64,000 nt of DNA from Gavia stellata (taxonomy: Eukaryota; Chordata; Aves; Gaviiformes; Gaviidae): the NCBI RefSeq assembly GCF_030936135.1, contig NC_082596.1, forward strand, positions 4,502,155-4,566,154. Reading direction: 5' to 3'. The notes under the pieces were generated by a model, which worked only from the letters and a program-made list of their open reading frames with translations, was not told the DNA's origin and ran no database searches. How positions within the stretch are numbered: position 1 is the first letter of the stretch; each line of letters starts with the position of its first letter. A program made the translations under genes and the position numbers. This document shows positions 1-10,330 of this stretch, piece by piece.

Positions 1-1583
1 TGGCTGAGGTCAGGGGGTGCCTTGCAAACCTACGCCAAGCCCCGCAGCTGGTGCTGGGACAGTGGGCTGTCTGCTGGTGATGCCAGCTTCTCCAAGACTA
101 AGGCAGGTCTAATCTGAGACCCAGGCAGCTTATCCGGGCTGCTTGCCTCTCGTAGTGCTGCTCTGTAAGGAGAGCTGCAGGGCAAGGATGGGATCGGGGA
201 TATAAGAGCCTGCAGGAAAACCCTTATGTTGCTGGTAAGAGAGCGAGCAATGGTTGCGGCATTCCTCTGAGGCCTCTGCGCTGTCCCACTGGCCCTTCCC
301 AGGGCTTGTGTTTGGCTGTGTCTCCTTCCAGAGCTCACACCCTTATCCCATGCGAGCTACCTGCAACCATCCCAGCCCTGCCAGTGAGGTTCGGCTCGGG
401 CAAGCAGCTCTGTCACAACAGTGCAGGCTGTTGCAGCCTGCTCCCCATTTCCCAAAATATGAATGTTTCACCAGGGCAGAGCTCCGAGGCTTTTTCCAGC
501 CAAACAGATGCCAGGCAGGTAGGTCCTTCCCAGATCCAGCCCTGGGAACGTGTCTGTGGATGAGGCACAGCACCAAGGAGTCCCCCATCTTACCTGGCTG
601 GAGCAGCCATGGTCATATATGGCTGGAAGTCACCTCCGCACAGGAGTTAACCCTGGGATTAAAGCCTCAGTATCAGTGAGTTTCACCTTCAAGGGGGACA
701 CTTATTCACAAGAAGGTGGAGAAAACCCTAGCTGACTCTGAGGCCATTCCTCCCCTGTGCAGAGGTCTCCAGGAGTCAGTGGCATACGTGGATAGCTCCC
801 ACATGGAGAGAAGCAAAGGGCAAAGCTCAACAGGAAGGGTAGGGGCAAATGGAGAGACTGTGAAAGCTGGAATTTGCTAGCACAGAAATGAGGACATGAG
901 TCTGGGTCTGAAACCTACCCCTGAGTGACGTGACACGCTGTGTGGTGGCAGAAGAACAGATGTCTCAGGCTGGTGGATGGACCATACTGCACCAATGTTC
1001 CCACTGGGAGCCCTTGGCCTCTTGGCTTGTATCGCTGCATGGAGAACTGACCTGCAGGACACAAACTGGTCCCTCATCAGCAGCTTGATGGTCCACCCAA
1101 GCCTATAACACAGGGCCAGTCCCTGCAATGAGGACAGGTGAGTCCATTTTACATCCCCTAAAGCATTTCAGTTCAGCCCCAAACCCACCTCTTTCAGAGT
1201 GGTTCGGCCATAACAAGCCTGAAGAGCTCAGAAAAGTTCTTTGTGGCCTTTTTAGCCCTTTGTGCTATGAATTCATTGCTTTCCCCTTCTCTTCTTACCT
1301 CCATAGCCTAAGAGAGCCCTGCTCCTCTCAGAGCAGGCTGCTCTGCACAGGATCTGACCTCTCTTCTAAGTATTTCTAAAAGCTCTGTGTCCCAGCGGCC
1401 TCAGTAATTGCTGCTGTCCCCTAACCAACCCATCATCCTGTCACCCAGCCTTGGAAAGTTTTCTCCCTCCTTGCCTTGCACTTGCCAGAGACCAGCTGAT
1501 TCATCCACTATTTGCCTCAGGCAACCCACGCAGCCACTGATGATTGAGTTACTTAACAATTAAGCAGAGCCTTAAATCTTTGT

Positions 1584-1640
1584 AGCACTTAACATGTATT
1601 GACTAATTAATCCAAGCACCTATCTGAGGTAGGTTAGCTC
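1584..1640 (-). mobile_element. MIR-like SINE remnant (3' half, antisense)
   Basis: AGCACTTAACATGTATTGAC, then TAATTAATCC, then CTGAGGTAGGT follow the order of the reverse-complemented 3' half of MIR/CORE-SINE elements (AGCGCTTTACATGTATTAA, TTTAATCC, CTATGAGGTAGG). Divergence is high. Confidence 0.5.
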
Positions 1641-2361
1641 AGTCTTGCGTGCAGCTTCCAAACATGCCCATGGCTGCCTCGCAGGCCAAAAGGAGAGGCA
1701 GTTCTGCAGAGGTGATAGGAGGTCCACCATCCCCATTGTCCACACCTCCAAGCGACCCATGCAGCACTCCCCCTCTGCGTCATAGGACCTGCTGTGACTT
1801 CAGAGGTCACTGGGCCCAGGGGACTATGTCCCCAGCCCCGGACTCTCGCAAAGCTTGCCCTTGAATGGGCTTTTCTCCTGCATCTTCTCTAGCTTTGCAC
1901 CGCTGCGTCGTTCCCCAGCTCTCCCCCTCTCCCACCACCAGCGGGGCACCCTGCACATCCAACAGCTGAAGTCAATTTGCTCGACAAGCAACGAGCTGCC
2001 TGAGGCTCTGCCAGACCTGGAGCACAGATGGGGAAAACCTTCCCCTAGGGTCCTGCTGGCAGCCAGCCATGAGCCCCGCTGACGCAGGAGAACAAACCTG
2101 GCCTTCAGGACAGTGACAGGAGCGCACAGCACGCTGCCCTGCTGAATTCTGCTGCAAGTGCCATCCAGAGGGAGCCGGGCTTATACAGCCCGCCATATTA
2201 AGCCTATTCACAAAGGCTGTCTCAGCCACATCAAAACCCACGTCCCAGTCTCGGCTGTCAGCAGGGAACGAGGCCAGGCGTGGGAGGCAGGGAACCCACT
2301 CCCCGTGTGGATGAGCTGCAAAGGAGCTTTGTGCAGATGAGTGGGCTGGGGAGATGCAGGG

Positions 2362-2432
2362 ACGCACCCAAGGTTACGCAGAGAGTCCGTGGCAGAAGTC
2401 AGTACCTAGGTGACTCCCAGCCCTGGGATTCA
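2362..2432 (-). mobile_element. MIR-like SINE remnant (5' half, antisense)
   Basis: CACCCAAGGTTACGCAGAGAG, then GTGGCAGAAGTCAG, then CCTAGGTGACTCCCAGCCC align in order with the reverse complement of the MIR tRNA-related and core region (GCCCAAGGTCACACAGC, GTGGCAGAGC, CCCAGG, GACTCC, AGCCC). It may be part of the same old insertion as the fragment at 1.58 kb or a separate one. Confidence 0.5.
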
Positions 2433-2494
2433 GGAGACGGAAAGGGAGGAGGTTTGCCATAGCTAAAGCTATGGGTAGAGACTCAGAGAGCTGA

Positions 2495-2575
2495 GCTGGG
2501 TTCCCAGCCATGCAAGCCTTGGGGCCTCATCCTGAGCAAATCATCTAACTTTTCCCTTTTTCCTCCAATGCAGTC
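2495..2575 (+). mobile_element. Possible MIR-like SINE remnant, sense
   Basis: The order CTGGGTTCCCAGCC, GCCTTGGGG, GAGCAAATCATCTAACTTTT resembles the MIR sense order (GGGTTC, CCTTGGGC, GCAAGTCACTTAACCT). It is inverted relative to the copy 70 bp upstream. Confidence 0.35.
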
Positions 2576-3682
2576 ACTTTTCACCTAGCCAAGACTAAAA
2601 GAAAATGCCACCTTGTGCCACACAGGTTCCCAACCGTTAGCTAAGGCCAAGGCAGACATTAAAACTCCTGGCCATGCCATGGTCCTCTTGGGCGAAAGAG
2701 TACGGGATCCCCCCCAGCACAAGGACAGAGACCCCAGAGGTACGTGACGCTGTTTGACTCCCTGCCACCAAAAGGTTTCAGCCCATCTGAGCTCTCCAAG
2801 CAGCTCAAGCCCTTTCGCTGCACCCCTGTCACCCCAGAGCTTCAGCACAGCGACATGTCCCCTCCCCAACAGGCAGGTGATGAGGCTAGGGAAATGCTTG
2901 ATGCAAAGGACCTGGCAGCAGAAAGGCACTCTGCTCACCTGGGGAGTCACAAAGCACCCAGCCGGAAGAGAGCTTAATCGGAACAACCTTGCTCAGAAAA
3001 GCCAGGACCAGCGGAGTCAGGATCTGCTCAAACCATGTGGTGTCTATAACAGCAAGGTACTGGTTTGAGTCAAAAAGCATCAGCATGCATGTTATAAAGG
3101 CATCTCTGCTGCTTGTAATGGTACCCTTCGTGTGCCCTCCGTCTCATGCTGCTGAGGATGGGGTTCCTGCCTACCCTGCGGATATACCATTTGCTTGCTT
3201 TTTAACACGCATCTAACACCACCAAAGGGAGCAGAGAAACTTCCTCTTCCTGTGAAATTCACCCCTGAAAATCCTGAGATGTAAAGCAGAGGAACTTGTA
3301 GACCAACACTTTACCTCTGGGTCATAAACCATCACATATATTAGGAGTGAATTTTTATTTTTTTTCCCTTGCCTGAATATGTGCTGATCTCATTCATCTT
3401 GGGAAAAGCACGGGGTGTTCTCATCCAGGCTATACCTGGCAAGCTGCATACACTGTGACAGAGGGAGCGAACTTCTGAGCAAGCTCTGCAGTGGCTGCTG
3501 CCGGGCTTCTTGTGGTTTATTTCTTGAGCGAGAGGCCGGCTTCTTCACCTGGCATTCTTGAGAGAGATGAAGGGTAAGTCAGCAAATCAGCTTCATGCAC
3601 TGCAGACATCCTCTGCTTTCAGCCATGGCAGAATTAGCTCAGGTCGGGATTTGCTGGTAGCTGGGCGAGAAACCTCTGCAGG

Positions 3683-3718
3683 GCTTTCTCCCTCCCACCT
3701 CCCCAGGAGGGAGAAAGC
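3683..3718. repeat. Perfect 13-bp inverted repeat with 10-nt loop
   Basis: Left arm GCTTTCTCCCTCC (3683-3695) and right arm GGAGGGAGAAAGC (3706-3718) are exact reverse complements. The loop is CACCTCCCCA. Confidence 0.9.
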
Positions 3719-6700
3719 AAGAAAATGTTTTTAATGTGCTGCATGGAGGCAGGTTGCAGGAGCTGTGGTACCGGGCATGGCTCGGCCAGCACTGCCGGGG
3801 AAATCAACAGGGAACGTTCCTGATGCTATTTTAAACATCAGCAGAAAACGCTAGCTAGCAACACTGAACTCGACGGGGCTGCATAAAGCCAAGAGCAGCG
3901 ACAGAGGCATGAGCTGCCTGCCCGTATAGCAGGGCTCCCACACACCGCAGAGTGAGCTGTTCGCATCGATGTGTGGGCTGCTTGGTCGGTCCGTCGGTTT
4001 GTTGATGTATTTGCTAACTACGACTTTGCTTTGACATGTCAACTGGCAAGCCAGCATCTGGATGCCTCGGTGTCACGCAGGCATCTCTGTTTCAGCCATG
4101 GGGAGAGCAGCTTAGATCCGCTGGCCGGGGTTAAAAACGAATCGCAGCTAAGCTGTTCAAAGGGATCCACGCTGCCGGCAACGTGAGTGCTCCGTGCCTG
4201 CCAGTGCAGGTGGAAGATGCATGCCTGTCTCCAAGGGGGGATGCAGCTCTTGCTGGGTGACTGCCGAAAAGCACCCCTGCTCTGCCGGCTCTCTCTGGAG
4301 CCTCTTGCCTTGCTTGCCTGGGAGAGGATGGAAAGAGGGCATGTTGCGGGATTGCTGCAGCCGGTGGGTGCTGCTAAAGGCAGAATGTGAGATTAAAGGC
4401 GGTATCTGAGAATAAAGATACCGCAGCAACCCTTAGCTTAAGAATAATGAATATTGCAGGTCTGACTACTGCAGGAAAAGTCCCCTTTGTAAATCATGCT
4501 GTTTGGAGCCAGAAGAGCAATTATGCGGATTCTGCTGCAGCTGATTTTGGTCGGGTTAATTTGGGAAGAGGATGTTTGCTGGCAGCTAAAGGAGGCAGCC
4601 TGGGAGACTGGTTAAGATGCAGAATTACCAGATCCAGCTGATGTTTGGAAATGGAATAATAATCTCAAGGCAAGGGAACACAGTTCAGTATGATTTACCT
4701 TCTGAGATAGTCAGGAGGGGAGAAACCTTAGCTTAGAGGGCTATTCTTATCATAATTAAAAAAAATATGTATTTTCAAAGATAGAGCCCATTTTGTAAAG
4801 CCCAGACACCACGATGATGGGCACTGCTGAAACCGGCTCTCCTGCCTGCCCTCTGAACACCAGGCCTTTCCAGAAATGCTGTTTGTGCAAGCAAAATGGC
4901 TCAATTGCAGGGGAGTTTTTTAACGCTCTGGTTTTGTGCGTGAGTGCGTATGTGTGTCTGTGTTTGGGGGAAGGAAGCATGAATTACTCGTTGTACCCCA
5001 AGTCTGACTTTGCAGCCGTGGTACTACTGTACCTGTGATGATGGGTATTACGCAGGGCCGTGCTTTTAACAGGAGAGCCCCGGCTGGGTTTAACATGGTG
5101 ATCGTTCCTGGTGCTTTTCAGTGCTCACAGTCTCAGGCAGCTCATTGCTATTTAGTGCCTGTTTCTCAAAAGCTGGTGTCAAATGCCCAGTACTACCAGG
5201 GAACCTCCTGCATGCATGCAGCAAAGATGCAAGGTCTGGGCTGATATGCAGCTCCAGCTGGGGTGACGGAGCGAAAATGCCAAGGAGGGCGAGTTGGCGG
5301 TGTTGATTTGGACAGGATGGAGATTGGAAAGGAGGGCAAATAGCCTCCCGGAGAGGAGGCGACAGGGTATCAAAAAGGAGAGATGGCATTTGTATGTGCT
5401 GGGACAGTTCCTGGGGTGTGGAGGGGGCAAGGGGTATGTAAGCACACACACATGGGCATGTGACCGCAGGGACTGCTCCCCACGCTAAGTCATTGGTGTC
5501 TGTGCTTGCCAGTGAGCGCACAAAGCCACAAATGAGAGATTTCACATGTTTGCAAGAAAAGGGACTTTCGCTCATTCCCTACTTCTCTATGAAAGTTTGC
5601 ATTGCAAACTCTGCTTTAGCTCTTCTTTCAGAGGGAAACGAGCAGTCACTGTGAAGGCTGATCTTTTAAAAGCTGTAGAACCTAAAGGACAACCTTCCTC
5701 CTGTGTAACTTTATTCTGTTCTAAATTCCCAGTGGCTGCTTCAGGACTGATCACGACCAAATGGTTCAGCAAAGTAAGGGCACTTCATCTGCAAAAGCAG
5801 CAGTCTGCCATGGATTGCTACTTCATTTTCCTTCACTACAGTTTTTGCACTAAATTTATAGTCTGTATTATTTTTTTAATGCTGTTGAGGACAAAGGGCC
5901 CTCTGTACTGAGCAACCATATTAAAACATGCCTATTAAACTTCACCCTGTGAAACCACAGCGGCTGACTGCTGCAGGCTTTGGTGGCAGTCGTGCTGATG
6001 TTTCTAGTCTTGAAGATTACAGGAACTGAGCGGAGAACAACATCTCTATTGTCGGAAAGGCTGGAGGTCTGGTGGTAGGAGAGCAAGAATGGTGCATGAG
6101 GAAGGGCTTGCAGATCTCTGGCTTGCAGTAGACCATCCAGTTGCCTTCACCCAAAGTGGAAAAGGAGACAGAGTGAGGGCTGTCCCTCTATGGCTTGTTG
6201 ATAGTTTGTCAAGCAGGGCTTGGAAGGAAGCTCCAGCAAACAACTGGGTATTCCTGTAATTTCCTTCCTCCAGCACCAAACACTGATTCATAATCTGGAT
6301 CTCCAGGAATCCCTTCATCCATCTCTGAAGCATGGTCACTGCTTTGCCTGGCAGGGATCCAAAACCTAGTTACAATCTGCTATAGAAGTGGGTGTAGCAT
6401 TTTAGCCCTCCCACCTTCCCACCATGAAGGGACTAAGCACCACGAGCAAACTGATTTTGGCTGAACTGCTCTCCTGGACTGACATCCACAAGGTGCCTCT
6501 CTCTGCCATGAAGTCTTGTGTGAGTGCAAGCTGCTCTGAGAAGATGGATCCAGACCCAAAACTAGATGAGGGCAAAGATCTCCAACATCCCAGAGCAAGT
6601 GGGATTAGATCACATGCAAAGCAAACACCTTGCCAGCAGCTGCACGTATATACTGAAGCAACCACATATCCCACAGCTCCAATACAAAAACACTGACCTG

Positions 6701-7602
6701 AACAGGAGCCAGATCATTTTTTATAAGAATGCACCATTATTGAGCAATTTTTCCAGCACGTCCCACGCAAACAGGTTTTCCTTGAACACCGCACGGCAGC
6801 ATTTACCATCTCATGCCAGCTTTTTTTTTTCTAATTGTAAGGGGTGGGAGGGCTCTCATGTATCATTTAGTCTCTTTGACAGCCTTCCCAGGAAGGGCAC
6901 ATTGACTCTTCCCAGTTTGCATGCAGTGGGTTGCACTGCAGAAGTGGTGTTGATCCTTCAACACTGGCACTAGCTATTGATGTCCATGATATTTTGCTAA
7001 ATTAGCTAAAACCTTGGTGGTAAAAAAGGCATGTGGAGAGAAAATGGATGGTGTCTGTAAAGCCACGGGCGCAGCTGATGTCCCACATACTTCTGGCCCA
7101 ACGTAGCCTATGCCCACTCTGACCGGGAGTTGGAGCTACTGTGAAAACAGGGAGTTTTAAAGGCATTATTTGGCCCAGTTTATCAACTTCCACTGCACAA
7201 TAGTACCTCGGGGCAGCCAGGATGTATCACCAGATACATCTCCTTGGTTAGTGGTGAGCGGTGGACACGTGCTATTTGTTCCTAATTAAGAGAATGAAAT
7301 GGCTGGAGTCTCTCCCTTCCCACATGGGAGAGCTGGAGGGATGTTTTTAGGGGATCAGCTTTGCTCCTTGGCAGACACTCCTTTTTGATCTGAGCTTGCA
7401 ATCTCATCAGGTCCTTCATTTCTGCATGTGGGAGGGAGGGGGAAGCGAAAGCAGAACTGCCTGTCCTGCTACTCTGCCCCTTGGTACCCTGTACATTGGC
7501 CTGATTTGAAGAGCAGCGGAAAATTGTGTTTATTCCAGATAATCTAACAAAAATTTCCCATGTTGGCTCATTCAGTAGAAAACTAATACTCTAGTTCTTC
7601 CT

Positions 7603-7618
7603 TGATCAAATTTGATCA
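7603..7618. repeat. 16-bp perfect palindrome
   Basis: TGATCAAATTTGATCA reads identically on both strands. Confidence 0.9.
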
Positions 7619-9868
7619 CCCTGAAAAGTCCATTAATTTTAACCCACCAAAGAAGGACTGGGGGATATAAAACTTCAGCCCCAAACAAATAAAAATAATT
7701 CAGTAGACATTGAGTATTTTCCTTTTTTTGCAATGTGACACACTAAATAAGGCTCGGAAGTGGCAAACGCCTACAGAAAACTGTTTCATCACACAGTTTT
7801 ACAAGGGAGAGAAGAAGCAAGTCCTGTAGTCATGCGAAGGTGGATTGAGCCCTGTCCCCGTGTAATGCTGGAGGCAGACTGAGTAACCTGCTAGGTCTCC
7901 TGTACATGTCCTTTCACACCTATTTTGGGGTATTTGATGTGATCCTTGGCTAACTGTCAGTCACAGGAGCAGCTTCTGGCTGGGATCACAACTGTGTCAT
8001 TAGCTGGGACCCCTGTCTTTGACTGCTGCATTCATGAACATCAAGCAAATACCTGTTAGGAGAGGTACAGGATGAGCCGGGTTCTTCCCAGTTTGTATTC
8101 TGCCGGCCACTCATCACTGCCAGAGGATTCACTGTGCTTTGCAAGGGAGGAGAGGGAGTTTCAGATAACAATTCTCACATGCACAAGCCAACAGAGAAAA
8201 CAATGATAAAAACACAAAGAAAAACACGGCTTAACTTTGTTTTAGTGACCTATGAAAATCAGAGCAGTGGTGCTGCACAATGGGGGATTTGCACACTTAA
8301 ATCCAAAGATTAAGTGGCTGCAGGAGTGAAAAAACATTGACAACTGCAAATGTATTACGCAGTTCTTGTCTGAAGATCCTAAGCATCTGAATTTCCCCCT
8401 TAGTGAGCTGCATTAGGCTGCAGAGCAGCCTGCTATCAGGAAGCTTTGGCAGTAACGGCGGAGAGACTGGATGCTCTTGGCATCCATTTTGACAAGTCTA
8501 TTGTGCAGACGGGTTTGCAGAGCCGCGCTGGCTACCGAGGAGAACAGTGGCCTCTTCTGCGACCAGGCAAGAGCTGTGGCTCTCCACACGTTGTGCGGTA
8601 TCCATTTTGGCCTCCGGCACAAAGCCCTGTGAGCAACGGAGCCGGGACCACGTTGCCTCTTTGTATGAAGTCTGGGCAGACACATCCAGGTCACTCGCTC
8701 CAGACAGCATTCACGACCTGTGTTTTTGCCATCTTCCAGTTGCCCGGAGGGGAGCTCGGTGCCTTGGCAGCAGCCCTGCCTCTGTCCCCAGGGTCCCTGG
8801 GCTGCGCTGCCTGCCGGAGCATGGCCGGAGCGTGTGGCAGCTCAGGCACTTGGGAAAAGGCCACCACGTCCTGCTTGGATGTGATGTGCCTCACACCACG
8901 GTGCCTTTTGGGTTCACTTAGGCACACAGCTCATTCTTCACTGGCTGAAGGGAAATCCAAGAACAGGATTTAGCTGTAGCTCACCCTCCCCTTCCTTCTC
9001 CTCCTTGATCCTCTAGGAGGAATAAATGCAGAAGAGAATGAAGGTCATCCATGGCCAAGGCAAGTCCACGCTAACATCTCTCTGGAGCCGTGGTGGAGTC
9101 CATCATTCAAGCTCTGGGAAGTATTGCGAAATGGATAATTGAGCAGGAAAGGCCAGATTTTGGTAACTGTGAAAAGGAGAGGTGCACTTTACCCATGCCA
9201 TAGAGAGAAAGGTAAGGGTTTCCCTCTGCTCCCAGGCATTGGACACTAAGGTAGACAGTTGGCAGACTGGAAGAAAAAAGACTGTGCCATACTTTTTGTC
9301 AGGCTAACAGGGAGGGACCGCACTGGAGAAAACACAATGACTCAAGGATAACTTCCACACTCATGGGGCGGGTCACTTCTGTGCATACCCCTCCTGTGCT
9401 TGCTCCAGTGGCATTTTTAGTAGATGCCCTTGTATGCATTTGAGAGGGAAAGAAAATCTGATAGTCCATTCTCCTAGCAGATTTTCCCTTTTGTTTCTGA
9501 GGCCAGCTGTCCATCTCAAAAAAGACTTTTCTCTGCCATCCCAGAGAGAGAACTGAAAGTGCAGGATCAGCTGAAAAAGATGAACTTGCTGCAAGTAAAC
9601 CCGACACCCTCTGCAACATCCGAGAGACCGGAAATTTCATTTGCTTTGTTTCTACAAACTGATCAATTGAAACCAATCAATGAAACACTGCGGGTTAGCA
9701 CCCGCAGGCTCATGGTGCTGCCTGATCTGAACAGCAGATCGGAGTCAGCACACACACTAACACACACTCAAGTACTCTCTCCTCCAGTGAGATGCCAAGT
9801 CCTCCTGCAGACTTGTTTTGGCTCTCAGTAAGGAAAGGCCAGTTCAAAGCAATCATCCTGGGTCACAG

Positions 9869-10330
9869 GATGTCTCACAGATGTCTAATTATCTAAAGCT
9901 CAGCCTGGATAAAACAGAGGTTTTGACATCCCTTTCCTCTGAAGCCTTCTCCCTAAATCTTCTAACAACACAGTGAGCAACATGATGTGTTATCTGCCAT
10001 GCAGACATGGCTCCTGAATGCCCCCTCATGCCTCTCTTTCAAGGTCCATGAATTTAGGCTGCAGTTAAACCTTGTGGATTTTTTCAAGTCCAGGTTCTCC
10101 AGCCCTGCAGGTAAATCTCTTGCATACCTCTTTCTTCCTCTGTTACTAAAGTACCTTCCATGGGCCCTGATCATACTTCACTCTTAGCCATTCAGGATAC
10201 TACCACGGAGATTTTTCTCCTAACCTCTCCCTTTTTTCTTGTTTCCCAGACTGTATTCCTCCACTGGCTCCTCCCTTCCCGTAACATCAAACTCAGGTCT
10301 TCACTCTCAAAGCCCTGTGACTTCTCTGAC
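9869..10330 (+). mobile_element. Decayed LINE reverse-transcriptase remnant (L2/CR1-like)
   Basis: Codons 9,869-9,925 read DVSQMSNYLKLSLDKTEVL, which matches the family pattern D[IV]S.WM..N.LKLN.DKTEVL of the thumb-proximal reverse transcriptase region of L2/CR1-clade LINEs. About 330 bp downstream, in another frame, codons from about 10,250 read TVFLHWLLPSRNIKL, matching the conserved LHWLPV..RI.FK motif at about the expected distance. The stretch between is frame-shifted and degraded. This is an old insertion; the exact family cannot be decided by eye. Confidence 0.6.

Larger units (their letters stand above)
1..9860. other. Intergenic DNA upstream of SLC45A4 (proximal left part)
   Basis: No gene can be supported. 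The many open frames of 60-160 codons lack domains, codon bias or conserved splice structure that I can recognise. Contents noted separately: MIR-like remnants, a perfect hairpin at 3,683-3,718, CpG-richer patches at 3,960-4,200 and 8,440-8,900, and a 16-bp palindrome at 7,603-7,618. Confidence 0.6.

Noticed and set aside
5090..5575. 161-codon - strand frame
   Set aside because: Low-complexity Ser/Pro-rich translation from moderately GC-rich DNA; overlapping frames on both strands are equally open.
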